NCBI RefSeq assembly: GCF_003014675.1
Contig: NZ_PYAU01000001.1
Location: forward strand, 620,001 to 684,000
Origin: Labedella gwakjiensis
GTDB taxonomy: Bacteria; Actinomycetota; Actinomycetes; Actinomycetales; Microbacteriaceae
DNA length: 64,000 nucleotides
Direction: 5' to 3'
Shown: positions 27,337 to 37,920 of the stretch, one piece after another
Layout: each line of letters opens with the position of its first letter
How positions within the stretch are numbered: the stretch's first letter is position 1
Translations under genes and position numbers: made by a program
The notes under the pieces: generated by a model
The model's database searches: none
Seen by the model: the letters and a program-made list of their open reading frames with translations, nothing else
Told to the model about the DNA's origin: nothing

Positions 27337-28299
27337 ATGACGTGGTTGATCACCGGCGGAGCCGGATACATCGGGGCGCACGTCGTCCGCGCCTTCGCGG
27401 CGGCCGGTATCCCGACGGTCGTCCTCGACGACCTCTCGAGTGGGCACCGCTCGTTCATCGCGGACGACCAGGACTTCGTCGAGGGCACCCTCCTCGACGT
27501 CCCTCTCCTCGACCGGGTCTTCTCCGAATACAGGTTCACAGGCGTCGTCCACATCGCGGGCTACAAGTACGCCGGCGAGTCGGTGAAGAAGCCCATCCAC
27601 ACGTACGAACAGAACGTGACGGCCACGACGAACCTCCTCGCCGCGGCCGAGCGCGCGGGCGTCTCGCGCATCGTGTTCTCCTCGAGCGCCGCCGTCTACG
27701 GCACCCCTGACGTCGACCTCGTCACCGAGACCACCGAGACCCGCCCGGAATCGCCGTACGGCGAGACCAAGCTCATCGGGGAGTGGCTCCTCCGCGATCA
27801 GGGCACGGCCACCGGCCTGCGCCACACGAGCCTGCGGTACTTCAACGTCGTGGGGTCCGCGTCGCCCGACCTGCGCGACACGAGCCCGCACAACCTCTTC
27901 CCCCTCGTGTTCGCCGCTCTCGCCGATGGCCGTGTCCCGCGGATCAACGGCACGGACTACCCAACTCCCGACGGCACGTGCGTTCGCGACTACGTGCACG
28001 TCGCCGACATCGCGGAGGCCCACGTGCGCGCGGCCGAGCGGCTCACGGGTGACGCGTCGATCGAACCCGTCTACAACCTCGGGAGCGGCGACGGCGTCTC
28101 GGTCCGGCAGATCATGGACGGCGTGGCCCGCGTGACCGGCGTCGATTTCGAGCCGGAGATCACCGACCGGCGCCCCGGTGATCCTGCGCGGATCGTGGCG
28201 AGCGGGGAGCTCGCCGCCCGCGACCTCGACTGGCGCATGCGCCACTCCCTCGACGAGATGATCCGCAGCGCCTGGGAGGCATCCACCACCGCCCCCTGA
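27337..28299 (+). CDS. galE: UDP-glucose 4-epimerase
   Basis: 320-residue extended short-chain dehydrogenase. NAD-binding ITGGAGYIGAHVV at the N-terminus, catalytic Ser in FSSSAAVYG, YxxxK in SPYGETKLIGE, and RDYVHVADIAEAH. It interconverts UDP-galactose and UDP-glucose, completing the Leloir pathway and supplying UDP-galactose for surface polymers. 54 bp separate it from galK; its TGA lies inside the left arm of the downstream bidirectional terminator. Confidence 0.94.
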   Translation: MTWLITGGAGYIGAHVVRAFAAAGIPTVVLDDLSSGHRSFIADDQDFVEGTLLDVPLLDRVFSEYRFTGVVHIAGYKYAGESVKKPIHTYEQNVTATTNLLAAAERAGVSRIVFSSSAAVYGTPDVDLVTETTETRPESPYGETKLIGEWLLRDQGTATGLRHTSLRYFNVVGSASPDLRDTSPHNLFPLVFAALADGRVPRINGTDYPTPDGTCVRDYVHVADIAEAHVRAAERLTGDASIEPVYNLGSGDGVSVRQIMDGVARVTGVDFEPEITDRRPGDPARIVASGELAARDLDWRMRHSLDEMIRSAWEASTTAP

Positions 28300-28388
28300 C
28301 CCCACCAACACCCCAAAAAGATCGCGATACACCACGGAATTCCGTGCGGTATCGCGATCTTTTTGGGGTATTGGTGGGGGGTCAGGGG
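28293..28388. terminator. very long bidirectional terminator holding both stop codons
   Basis: Near-palindrome of about 96 bp. The inner stem CCAAAAAGATCGCGATAC pairs with its complement near 28350-28367 around a GGAATTCC tip; the outer arms CCCCTGACCCC (from 28293) and GGGGTCAGGGG (to 28388) pair with a two-base bulge. AAAAAG/CTTTTT gives U runs both ways. The galE stop (28297-28299) and the L,D-transpeptidase stop (28382-28384) lie in the outer arms. Confidence 0.9.
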
Positions 28389-29323
28389 AGGACGCGGACC
28401 GTGGTGCCCGGGGGAACCTGGGTGAGGCGATTGATCGCGTCGGTCCCCACCCGGATGCAGCCGTTCGAGATCTGCCCCGTGTGGGTGTCGTGGTAGTGGA
28501 ACGCCGTGATGGCCACGTCGATGCCGCCGAAGCCGTCGAGGGTCGACGACTGCACCGCGAGGTACACGATGGGATGCCCCCGCGTGTAGGCGAGGGACGA
28601 CGCCGTGCGCACCATCATCACGAAGGTGCGACCGATCGGCGTCGGGGTCGCCTCCGTGCCCCACGCGAACTCGCCCGGCACACGCTCGCGACCGGAAGCC
28701 GTCACGATGTCGATCGTGCCGGCCGAGATGCTCACCTCGATCGTGGTGTCGAGCGGCGAGATCTGGACGTCGGCCGCGCGGAGCCACCCCGTGAGCTGCC
28801 CTGACGTCCCCTCGGACGGGAGCCCGGAGCGCCCGACGAGAAGCACCCGCACCCAGTGCCGCTCGCGCTCGATGATCGGCACGATGCTGCCCTCATAGGG
28901 AAGCGAGTACGGGAGCGCGGCGACAGGCTCCTCCCCCGGCTCGGCGAACACGGGGGCACCGGCCGGGACCGGTCGCGCGACCTCCCCCGTCGTGCCGCCC
29001 TCGGGATCGTCATCGACGGGGAGTGCGGGGATCACGGCGAACACGTCGACCGTCGGGAGCCCCGCGAGGTCGTAACCGCGATCGTCGAGCGCGTGCCCCG
29101 TGGGGGTGGGCGTCGGTGTCTGCATCGGCGTCGGCGTCGCCGAGCGGGCCACGGGTCGGGGTTCCGCATCAGAACCGAGGAACCGGACCACGACGACCAC
29201 GGCCACGATCGCGACGACGGCGACCATCGAGACGACGAGGATCCACAACCGACGGCGCGGAGCGGGTGTGCCGGACTCGTCCGGCGTCGTCCCCCCGTCC
29301 GCTCTCGTCTCGTCCCCCGTCAC
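28382..29323 (-). CDS. L,D-transpeptidase (YkuD domain)
   Basis: 313 residues: short cytoplasmic N-terminus, membrane helix at about 25-47 (LWILVVSMVAVVAIVAVVVVVRFL), Pro/Thr linker, an intermediate domain and a C-terminal YkuD catalytic domain (about 190-313). The active site is HTGQISNGCIRV with nucleophile Cys 289 and the preceding His of FHYHDTHTG. It makes 3-3 peptidoglycan cross-links, or attaches proteins to the wall, outside the membrane. GTG start at 29323, six bases from CAGCAT. Confidence 0.9.
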   Translation of the reverse strand: MTGDETRADGGTTPDESGTPAPRRRLWILVVSMVAVVAIVAVVVVVRFLGSDAEPRPVARSATPTPMQTPTPTPTGHALDDRGYDLAGLPTVDVFAVIPALPVDDDPEGGTTGEVARPVPAGAPVFAEPGEEPVAALPYSLPYEGSIVPIIERERHWVRVLLVGRSGLPSEGTSGQLTGWLRAADVQISPLDTTIEVSISAGTIDIVTASGRERVPGEFAWGTEATPTPIGRTFVMMVRTASSLAYTRGHPIVYLAVQSSTLDGFGGIDVAITAFHYHDTHTGQISNGCIRVGTDAINRLTQVPPGTTVRVLP

Positions 29324-29446
29324 GGTTCCATGCTGCGGGTCGCCGAGGGCGAGCGCAAGGCGGGCACCGACCTCTCACCCGGAAGTCCACCCACGAAGAA
29401 CAGACCCCGAGGAACGGGTACCGTTGAGATCGGAGGACCCCGACCC

Positions 29447-30061
29447 ATGCATTCGCGCACCGATCGGCTGGCCCGCGGCACGGTCGCGGCCGGTATCGCG
29501 ACGTTCGTCGCTGCGCTCTCGCATGCCGCCGGGGGCGGGACGTTCCCAGCGCCTGTCCTCCTCGCCGTGGCTTTCGTCGTGAGCGTCGGATGGTGCACGG
29601 CCGTGCTCGGCCGCCGATTCTCCTGGGCACGCGTCTCGGTGTCCGTGATCGCGTCTCAGGCGCTCTTCCACGGCACCTTCGGTCTCGCCGGCTCGACGGA
29701 TGCGCACATCGTCGCGCAGTCGAGTGCCCACTCCGCCCACACGGGAGGCACGACGCTGACCATCGTGCAGGACGCCGCGGAGCACGCGCATGCCGGAACA
29801 CCGATGGTGTTCGCGCACGCTGTCGCCGCCCTCGTCACGATCATCGCGCTCCGTCTCGGCGACAGCTCCTCGCTCGGGATCGCGGCGCTCGCGCGTCTCG
29901 TGGCCTCCGTGGTCGCCGTCGCGGCGGTCGTACCCGTGCTCCTGCCGTCCGGCCCGACGCGCGTCCGGCCGGAGGGCAGCGGGTTCCGCCCTGCTCGCGT
30001 CGCGGACCTCCTCGGGGGACTGCGTCACCGCGGTCCTCCGCCCGTCGTCACCGCCGCGTAG
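29447..30061 (+). CDS. multi-pass membrane protein next to ycnI
   Basis: 204 residues with about five hydrophobic segments and histidine-containing outer loops (SHAAGGGTF, TDAHIVAQSSAHSAHTG, DAAEHAHAGT) that could bind copper. The ATG at 29447 follows GGAGG. It is 140 bp upstream of a YcnI-family gene on the same strand. From knowledge of actinomycete ycnI loci such membrane partners are frequent, but the biochemical role is unproven. Confidence 0.65.
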   Translation: MHSRTDRLARGTVAAGIATFVAALSHAAGGGTFPAPVLLAVAFVVSVGWCTAVLGRRFSWARVSVSVIASQALFHGTFGLAGSTDAHIVAQSSAHSAHTGGTTLTIVQDAAEHAHAGTPMVFAHAVAALVTIIALRLGDSSSLGIAALARLVASVVAVAAVVPVLLPSGPTRVRPEGSGFRPARVADLLGGLRHRGPPPVVTAA

Positions 30062-30201
30062 ATCGACCGACGCCCGCTCGTCCGAGCGAGGCCGACGTCT
30101 CCGCATGCGTTCCGTGGTGCGCAGACGCGCGCCACGCTCCCTCGACGAGCCGTCGGGCAGGCGCCTTCTGCGCGCCCGACACATCCTGAAAGACGACAGC
30201 A

Positions 30202-30906
30202 ATGACCTCACGTTCCACCCTGCCCACCCGTCCCTCCGCCCGCGTCCTCGCCGTCGGAGGCGTCGCCGGTCTCGCCCTGGTCTTCGCGGCGCCGCTCGCC
30301 GCGAGCGCGCACGTGGGCGTGACGCCCGACACCACGGCCGCCGGTTCGTACGCGAACCTGACCTTCGCGGTGCCGCACGGCTGCGACGGATCGCCGACCA
30401 CCGAGATCCGCATCACGATCCCGGAGTCGGTCATCACGGTGACGCCCACGGTGAACCCCAACTGGGACGTCGCCGAGGTGCCGTCCGAGAGCGACCCCGA
30501 CTACACGTCCGCCGTCGTGTACACCGCGAAGACGCCGCTCGCGGACGGACTACGCGACACCTTCACCCTCTCGGTCCCCCTGCCCTCGGGCGAGGCCGGG
30601 GACGTCCTCGAGTTCCCCGTACTCCAGACCTGCGAGGTCGGTTCGACCGAGTGGGATCAGGAGACCGTCGCGGGTGAGGAGGAGCCGGAGCACCCGGCGC
30701 CGGCCATCGTGCTCACCGCTGCAGAGGCGGATGGCGGCCACGGACACGGCGCCATGGAATCGACCGACGCGGATGACGGCACCACGAGCGCCGATTCCGC
30801 GGACCCCGCCGTCGGAACGGCGATCGGACTCGGCGCGGCCGGACTCGTCGTTGGCATCGCGGGAGTGGCGCTCGCACTCTGGGCGCTGCGCCGTCGCTCC
30901 GCCTGA
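30202..30906 (+). CDS. YcnI family (DUF1775) copper-binding membrane protein
   Basis: 234 residues. After the signal peptide (…LAASA) the mature protein would begin AHVGVTPDTT; the near-N-terminal His and the conserved Trp (NPNWDV) are the known copper ligands of YcnI domains. A His-rich loop (GGHGHGAME), Asp/Ser-rich spacer and a C-terminal membrane anchor with RRRSA follow. Likely role: extracytoplasmic copper handling. The gene is followed by a strong terminator. Confidence 0.85.
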   Translation: MTSRSTLPTRPSARVLAVGGVAGLALVFAAPLAASAHVGVTPDTTAAGSYANLTFAVPHGCDGSPTTEIRITIPESVITVTPTVNPNWDVAEVPSESDPDYTSAVVYTAKTPLADGLRDTFTLSVPLPSGEAGDVLEFPVLQTCEVGSTEWDQETVAGEEEPEHPAPAIVLTAAEADGGHGHGAMESTDADDGTTSADSADPAVGTAIGLGAAGLVVGIAGVALALWALRRRSA

Positions 30907-30920
30907 CACGTGTGATCCCC

Positions 30921-30952
30921 GGGACCCTCCGCGCCTCGGCGCGGAGGGTCCC
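30921..30952 (+). terminator. terminator of the ycnI gene
   Basis: GGGACCCTCCGCGC at 30921-30934 pairs with its complement at 30939-30952 around a CTCG loop, followed by TTCGTGTT. Confidence 0.85.
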
Positions 30953-31029
30953 TTCGTGTTCGCTGAGAGCGACCCGCTCTCCGAAGAAAACAACTTGCAC
31001 TACATCGCCATCAGCGCAAACATGCACTT

Positions 31030-33421
<2,392 letters not shown>

Positions 33422-33430
33422 GACCCGAGC

Positions 33431-33478
33431 ATGACGGAGGGCCCGGTGGAGCAGTCGCTCCACCGGGCCCTCCGTCAT
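33431..33478. terminator. bidirectional terminator, 22-bp stem
   Basis: Perfect inverted repeat 33431-33452 / 33457-33478 (ATGACGGAGGGCCCGGTGG...) with an AGTC tetraloop, between convergent genes. Confidence 0.92.
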
Positions 33479-33482
33479 TGCG

Positions 33483-33971
33483 TCAGCTGCAGAGCGTCGC
33501 GAGCTCTTGAGCCGACGTCTGCACGTCCGTCACGGCGCTCGTGAGGCCGGATGCCGCCGCCATGTCGCCGTCGACGAGCACCGACGAGACGACGTCGCGC
33601 AGCGCGATGAGGTCCTCGTAGACAGTGGAGACGGCCGTCTTCACCTCGTTGTTGCTCACCGAGTCGGCGGCTGCGCCGATCGCCTCGGCGGTCTCCGTGA
33701 ACGTCTGGACGGTGCCCTGCGGGTCGTTGGCCGCATTGGACATGTCGATGTCGGAGACGGCCGTGGTGGCGTCCTCGATCTTCGACTGCACGGACGAGCA
33801 CGCGTCGGCGACCGACTGGTCCGACGCGGGGGCCTCCGCGGGAGCGCTCGACGGGGCCGAGCTCGCGGAGGCGGAGGCGGACCCGGCGTCCGAGCTCGGC
33901 GCACTCGTGCACGCAGCGAGACCTAGGACGGCGGCTCCGGCGATCGTCCAGGCGGCGATGGTCTTCTTCAT
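33483..33971 (-). CDS. small helical lipoprotein
   Basis: 162 residues. The ATG at 33971 follows GGGAGGAC. Signal peptide with lipobox LAAC (Cys 21), a Ser/Ala/Pro linker, then an alpha-helical domain with two cysteines (DACSS and ATLCS) that could form a disulfide. It is anchored outside the membrane. No named family is recognised. Confidence 0.75.
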   Translation of the reverse strand: MKKTIAAWTIAGAAVLGLAACTSAPSSDAGSASASASSAPSSAPAEAPASDQSVADACSSVQSKIEDATTAVSDIDMSNAANDPQGTVQTFTETAEAIGAAADSVSNNEVKTAVSTVYEDLIALRDVVSSVLVDGDMAAASGLTSAVTDVQTSAQELATLCS

Positions 33972-34069
33972 TGGTTGTCCTCCCTCGGGCGCGACGGCCG
34001 CACCCCCCCCGGCCCGAGCGTCGTCGGCACCGCCCTCCACGCTAGCGGCATCGCGTGACGCGTCCCTGA

Positions 34070-34192
34070 TCATGCGAGCGTCAGGATCAGGACCACCCAC
34101 GCTGCGCTCACAGCCGCGAGAAGACAGACGAGGCCACTCACGGCGACGGTCCACGCCTGCCGAGGTGGAATGGTCACCGCAGGTTTCCTCAT
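34070..34192 (-). CDS. single-pass membrane microprotein, 40 residues
   Basis: The ATG at 34192 is preceded by GGGGTGA. MRKPAVTIPPRQ then one long helix (VSGLVCLLAAVSAAWVVLIL). Positive-inside orientation. No family recognised; called on the ribosome site and topology. Confidence 0.45.
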   Translation of the reverse strand: MRKPAVTIPPRQAWTVAVSGLVCLLAAVSAAWVVLILTLA

Positions 34193-34585
34193 GAGTATCA
34201 CCCCGCCCCGGGGATGTCGGCGATGGGGGGACGCGTCCCGCGGTCGGGCAACCGCGGGACGCGAGGCGATGCGCTCGCGCGACAGACGCGCAAGCGAACA
34301 CCACCAGTCCTGAAGGCCGAGGAACCCGGACGGCACCGAGCCTTCAGGTCGAGCGCACCTCGAGGTCGCGGAGGGGTCGCGACCTCGAGGTGCTGTTCGA
34401 GGGGGACGGACATCGCGCGCCACCTCGGGGTCACCGGGGCGTGGACTCTGCTCGTCATGGATCGATCGTGGCGCGCGCGGCTATGCGTGGGGTTGGGACG
34501 TCCATTGGGTATCCCATGAGACCCCGACGTATCACCGGCGCACGACGGCGGCCGATCGACGGCCCATGCACCCTAGGGTGAGACT
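34193..34585. other. 393-bp stretch without a confident gene
   Basis: No supported reading frame. It holds a perfect 16-bp inverted repeat (34355-34370 / 34378-34393, core CACCTCGAGGTCGCG) with a seven-base loop, which looks like a terminator or regulatory hairpin, and a leaderless promoter at its right end. Confidence 0.6.
34574..34579 (+). promoter_or_regulatory. -10 box of a leaderless promoter (103-residue membrane protein)
   Basis: TAGGGT, six bases, then GTG at 34586. Confidence 0.5.
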
Positions 34586-34897
34586 GTGACGAGCTCCTGG
34601 ACCACGCGCGATCGGATCATCGGGATCGTGCCAGCGATCATGGCGATCGTCGGACTCGTGATGTTCGTGATCGCCATCACGACCCCCGTCTCGTTCGGGT
34701 GCTTCGCCTACGCCGAAGTCCCCGATGAGGTGCTCACGTCGAGCAGCTTCTTCCTCCTGACACCCATGGGAGCGATCGGCGCAACTCTGCTGGCGATCGG
34801 TCTCATCGGCATCGTGTTCATCCTCGGGACGATCCGGAGCGAAGCGCGCCGGTACCGGCCACGCCGACTGACGCCCGTCAGGGGCGGTGCACGGTGA
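34586..34897 (+). CDS. small two-helix membrane protein
   Basis: 103 residues with two membrane helices (IVPAIMAIVGLVMFVIAI and IGATLLAIGLIGIVFILG) linked by a loop with one Cys, and a basic cytoplasmic tail (RSEARRYRPRR). The GTG start is supported by a leaderless promoter box. Its last 20 bp overlap the end of the convergent Dabb gene. Function unknown. Confidence 0.65.
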   Translation: MTSSWTTRDRIIGIVPAIMAIVGLVMFVIAITTPVSFGCFAYAEVPDEVLTSSSFFLLTPMGAIGATLLAIGLIGIVFILGTIRSEARRYRPRRLTPVRGGAR

Positions 34898-35183
34898 CGA
34901 AGTCGAGTTCCTGGAACGAGGCGACCTCGGATGCCCATGTCGACGCGACGAACTCCCGGTGACGGGGGTCCGCGTCGTAGGCCTCGTATGCGACCCGGTC
35001 GTCGAAGCGCATGGAGAACTGCCACCGGAAGTCGCTCTTCGGACTGACCTGCCGGTTGATCTCGAAGTCCTGCACACCGTCGATCGCGGTGAGCGTGACT
35101 CGGGCACGGTCGAGGAAGTCGCCCTCCTCCGCGGAGTCGGCCGGGTGGACGAGAGCGAAGGAGACCGTGTGCTGGAACGACAT
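34878..35183 (-). CDS. Dabb family (stress-responsive A/B barrel) protein
   Basis: 101 residues, ferredoxin-like alpha/beta barrel: FQHTVSFALVHPADS at the N-terminus, central FEINRQVSPKSDFRWQFSMRF and YDADPRHREFVAS, the usual Dabb pattern. Homologues are dimeric and of varied or unknown enzymatic role. The ATG at 35183 has a weak GGA site. The gene starts only 91 bp from the left boundary of the tRNA-Met island. Confidence 0.8.
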   Translation of the reverse strand: MSFQHTVSFALVHPADSAEEGDFLDRARVTLTAIDGVQDFEINRQVSPKSDFRWQFSMRFDDRVAYEAYDADPRHREFVASTWASEVASFQELDFVTVHRP

Positions 35184-35247
35184 GAACGTGTTCCGTTCTG
35201 TGTGGAATGGGTGAGCGGTCGGAGTGCCGCGCACCGAGCGTATGACA

Positions 35248-35269
35248 AAGGCCCGGCGAACCGGGCCTT
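35248..35269 (-). terminator. probable original terminator of tRNA-Met, now beyond the island
   Basis: AAGGCCCGG / CCGGGCCTT stem with a CGAA loop, followed on the minus strand by TTTGTC. It lies 4 bp from the outer copy of the tRNA 3' end, as expected if the island separated the tRNA gene from this site. Confidence 0.6.
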
Positions 35270-35273
35270 CATG

Positions 35274-35309
35274 TTGTAGCAGGAGCGGGGCTCGAACCCG
35301 CGACCTCAC
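35274..35309. repeat. island attachment site, outer copy (tRNA fragment)
   Basis: 36 bp identical to 40122-40157, beginning TTGTAGCAGGAGCGGGGCTC. After it the sequence diverges from the tRNA (TATTAG in place of GATTATGAG), so it cannot make a functional tRNA. Confidence 0.85.
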
Positions 35310-35446
35310 TATTAGCAGGACCACAGTGCCGCAGGATGCCGTACGGTGCCGTCCGACCGCTATCTCGCTGTACGTCGCCGGCGACACCCTCATGTACTTC
35401 GGCACCATCTGGGTCAACGGATCACGGGAGAGGATGTACGTCTCCG

Positions 35447-35572
35447 TCACCGACGGGGCACCCGAGGACGCGCTCGACATGATGCGACGTGACCCTGCAA
35501 GATCGGGTAGATCGCAACAAAGAGCGCGATGGGGACTCCGAGAAGGGCTGCCCAGTCACCGATGTCCTTCAT
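35447..35572 (-). CDS. possible 41-residue membrane peptide in the island
   Basis: The ATG at 35572 with AGGG upstream opens MKDIGDWAALLGVPIALF…YPILQ, a single membrane helix, and a basic tail ending at 35447. It resembles small phage or island membrane peptides in plan only. Weak support. The plus strand is also open here (SLYVAGDTLMYFGTIWV), and I cannot decide between them. Confidence 0.3.
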   Translation of the reverse strand: MKDIGDWAALLGVPIALFVAIYPILQGHVASCRARPRVPRR

Positions 35573-35613
35573 GCGGACACCCTATCGACGTTCATGCGTG
35601 AGGCTCGGTGGAA

Positions 35614-36813
35614 TCAGGTTGCCGCTTTGACCTTCGCTAGGAAGTTCACGAAGGCTGACGATGTCACGAGGAAGTAGCTCGCTAGGGCCTCGTCGACTTC
35701 CTCGTCACGAACGATGGCGTGGCGGATCCCCGCTGCGTTGCTCGTGTATCCGTAGAGCTTGTCCCAACCGCCGCGGAGCGCGCCGTGGACGTTGTACCCC
35801 TGACGCTCGAGCTCCTTCAGCCCTTCAGAGAGGACATTCTTGCCCGTCATCTCGCGCACAGCCGCTTCGACCGCGTTCACGCTTTCATGGACAACCTTCG
35901 CGTATTGCGGATTTCCGCGATCCGCGAGAAGGGATAGGGCGCGCTGAAGGTGAAGGCGAACCCCAGGCAGGTCCGTTCCAACTGCCTCCTCGATCGCGGT
36001 TACTTCTGTCTCGTCTGTTACGGGCACCAGCTCACGATCGACAAATCGATATCCGACCAGGTAGTGCTCAAACTCACTGTTGTAGGTACCGACGGCATCG
36101 TCGACGATGTTGGCCTCGACTTTGACGAGCCGGGTGATCAGCCCGTCAACCGCATCAAGAACGTCCAGCGAGTCGCCTTTGAGGATGGTCTCACGGACTC
36201 GACGCCACATCGTCTGATTGCTGCCCATTTCGTCCAGCGGCAACTCAAAATGCTGCGACCACATGCCCGCGGCTATCGACCGTCCTTGCTGGCGGAGCCC
36301 GGAATATGCAGCTTCCTCAAAGTGGTCGCGAATACGTAGGGTGACGTTCCAGATCGCGTTTCGGGTGGGCTCATCAAGCTCATCGATCTGGAGTACCGAA
36401 CGTGGCTCACGTCGCCCGATCCGTTCGCTGAACTTCGCCATGCGTTGAGAGTAGCGGTGCCAGGCCGCAAGCTCATCGCGATGCTGGCGCACGAACGCCC
36501 GCAAGTCTCGCCGCACAAGCTTCGCCAGCCCCTCCTTGAACCCGTACCGGTACCGGAGCCGCGACTGGGCGAGCTTCCGTGCCTGCAGCCTCTCCTCGAG
36601 AGATGCCATCCGCGCGGCGGTGTGCTCCTCGTGCGACAGCCCTCGCGCCACGAGCACCCGCATGGTGGCTTCCCACGCCCTGTTCTCGGCCGTGTCGACC
36701 TCGAGGGTGTCGAGCTGGAACATGAGCGCCGAGAGGGCTCGCCAAGCGTCCTCGTCATTCTGGATGGGCCAGCGTCCGCGGAGCGAGTCAGCGAGCAGAG
36801 TGGCCGCGTCCAC
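35614..36813 (-). CDS. AbiJ-NTD4-type abortive-infection protein with extra N-terminal part
   Basis: 399 residues. From Met 125 on it matches the layout of AbiJ-NTD4 proteins: KFSERIGRREPRSVLQI then DELDEPTRNAIWN, a central GYRFVDRELVPVTDETEV, LSLLADRGNPQYAKVVHESVNAVEA, and the C-terminal LYGYTSNAAGIRHAIV. In characterised members AbiJ-type proteins stop phage growth at the cost of the cell; activity here is inferred. Normal members begin at the equivalent of Met 125 (36441), but no ribosome site is there; a good one (GGGAGAGG) precedes the GTG at 36813. Residues 1-124 are charged and helical (LSHEEHTAARMASLEERL) and unknown, so this is either a fusion or a remnant frame joined to the defence gene. 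Confidence 0.7.
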   Translation of the reverse strand: MDAATLLADSLRGRWPIQNDEDAWRALSALMFQLDTLEVDTAENRAWEATMRVLVARGLSHEEHTAARMASLEERLQARKLAQSRLRYRYGFKEGLAKLVRRDLRAFVRQHRDELAAWHRYSQRMAKFSERIGRREPRSVLQIDELDEPTRNAIWNVTLRIRDHFEEAAYSGLRQQGRSIAAGMWSQHFELPLDEMGSNQTMWRRVRETILKGDSLDVLDAVDGLITRLVKVEANIVDDAVGTYNSEFEHYLVGYRFVDRELVPVTDETEVTAIEEAVGTDLPGVRLHLQRALSLLADRGNPQYAKVVHESVNAVEAAVREMTGKNVLSEGLKELERQGYNVHGALRGGWDKLYGYTSNAAGIRHAIVRDEEVDEALASYFLVTSSAFVNFLAKVKAAT

Positions 36814-36829
36814 CGTCGAGCCTCTCCCT

Positions 36830-37076
36830 CTTCACGCTCCATGAGAGCGCCCGGCGTGTTCTGCCGCTGCGCCCGGCCCAACCCACGCTTCACGCGCCGG
36901 CCAAGCTCCTGCAGCATCTCGAGAGTAGCCGTCTGCCGCTCCGCATCTGACATGACTGCCGCCTCGATACGAGCCTTCTCGGTCTTGTGCCACTCGTGAA
37001 CCTCGTCGAGCTCGCGCGCCTCGGCCTTCGCCCGTTCGCGCCCATCTGCTCCCGGCAACGGCGTCTCCACAACCAT
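36830..37076 (-). pseudogene. coding-like fragment out of frame with the AbiJ-type gene
   Basis: From ATG 37076 (or 36953, MSDAERQTATLEMLQELG) the minus strand reads as a charged helical protein to about EREEGEARRW, then loses coding character exactly where the GTG of the next gene begins in another frame. Joining the two needs a -1 shift. It could be a broken N-terminal half, or an upstream gene truncated by acquisition of the defence gene. Confidence 0.35.
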
Positions 37077-37183
37077 GTCGACCGCTGAGCTCGAAGAGAT
37101 GAGAGCAGAGCGCCAGGCGGCCCGCGAGGGCCGGGCCCCAGCATCATCCAGACCGCCACCAACACCTCATCTAGGAGAACCAC

Positions 37184-37783
37184 CTGACCGACACCACCAT
37201 CACCCCCGAGCAGGAACTCGAGCAGCTCGAGCAGGATGCGATCGACGGGAAGCCCGTCACGCCCGCGCAGCTCGCCGAGGCTCGCGCGAAGATCGACCTC
37301 GTCGGATTCGTTCGGCGAGGCAAGGAGAAGCGCGAAGAGGCCGCGGCCGAGAAACGAGCCGCCGCAGCCCGCGCAGAGGTGAAGAAGATCGTCTCCGGAT
37401 CCCTCGACGGAGCCGACGACAAGATGCTCGCCGCGTACGACACCGCCGTGGCCGCGCTCGAGGGTCTCTACGCCGCACACGCCGCGTACCAGGGCAAGAT
37501 CACCGACGCAGCCACCACCCTCGACCGCGCTGGTATCCGCGCCCCAGGCTTCGCACACGAGCCGAAGCCGGATCACTTCGACCCGGACTTCTTCCCGTCG
37601 TTCGCCTACGGCGGCGTCGCCTCAGCGGTCCGTGTCGACGGCACCACCCACGCGGCGGGCGACGTCGACAGGTGGGTCCGGCAGGCCGTCTATGGCGTCC
37701 TGTGGAACCACTACGAGACGCAGAACCTCGCCGGTAAGATCGGCACCGACTCGGCCCCGACGCTCCTCGAGAACCGCGGCTGA
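37184..37783 (+). CDS. island protein of unknown function with probable CTG start
   Basis: 199 residues, divergent from the AbiJ-type gene. The frame opens after a TAG at 37172; no ATG, GTG or TTG occurs before residue 66, but TAGGAGAACCAC directly precedes a CTG at 37184, giving (M)TDTTITPEQELEQLEQDA. The N-terminal half is a charged coiled coil (KEKREEAAAEKRAAAARAE); the C-terminal half has Phe/Tyr-rich PDHFDPDFFPSFAYGGVAS. It resembles phage or plasmid accessory proteins in style; no family recognised. Confidence 0.5.
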   Translation: MTDTTITPEQELEQLEQDAIDGKPVTPAQLAEARAKIDLVGFVRRGKEKREEAAAEKRAAAARAEVKKIVSGSLDGADDKMLAAYDTAVAALEGLYAAHAAYQGKITDAATTLDRAGIRAPGFAHEPKPDHFDPDFFPSFAYGGVASAVRVDGTTHAAGDVDRWVRQAVYGVLWNHYETQNLAGKIGTDSAPTLLENRG

Positions 37784-37920
37784 CGCAGAACTGCTTGCCG
37801 CTCCATCCCTGACGGCCACGGCCGGGAGCGGGGAGCACGCGATGTACTCCTGGTACGTCTGAGCCCCCTCTCTCACTTCGGTGAGGGCGGGGGCTCGTTG
37901 TCGTTGCCGAGTCGTCGGCG

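Noticed and set aside
26386-28335. 649-codon minus-strand frame across galK and galE
   Set aside because: Shadow of two well-identified enzymes; no motif and no conserved-looking segment.
35274-35345. A second tRNA-Met gene
   Set aside because: Only the T arm and acceptor end are present; after 36 bp the sequence leaves the tRNA, so it is an attachment-site remnant.
35340-35601. Plus-strand protein fragment at the left end of the island (SLYVAGDTLMYFG...)
   Set aside because: No start codon with a ribosome site after the attachment site, and the minus strand is equally plausible; left undecided.
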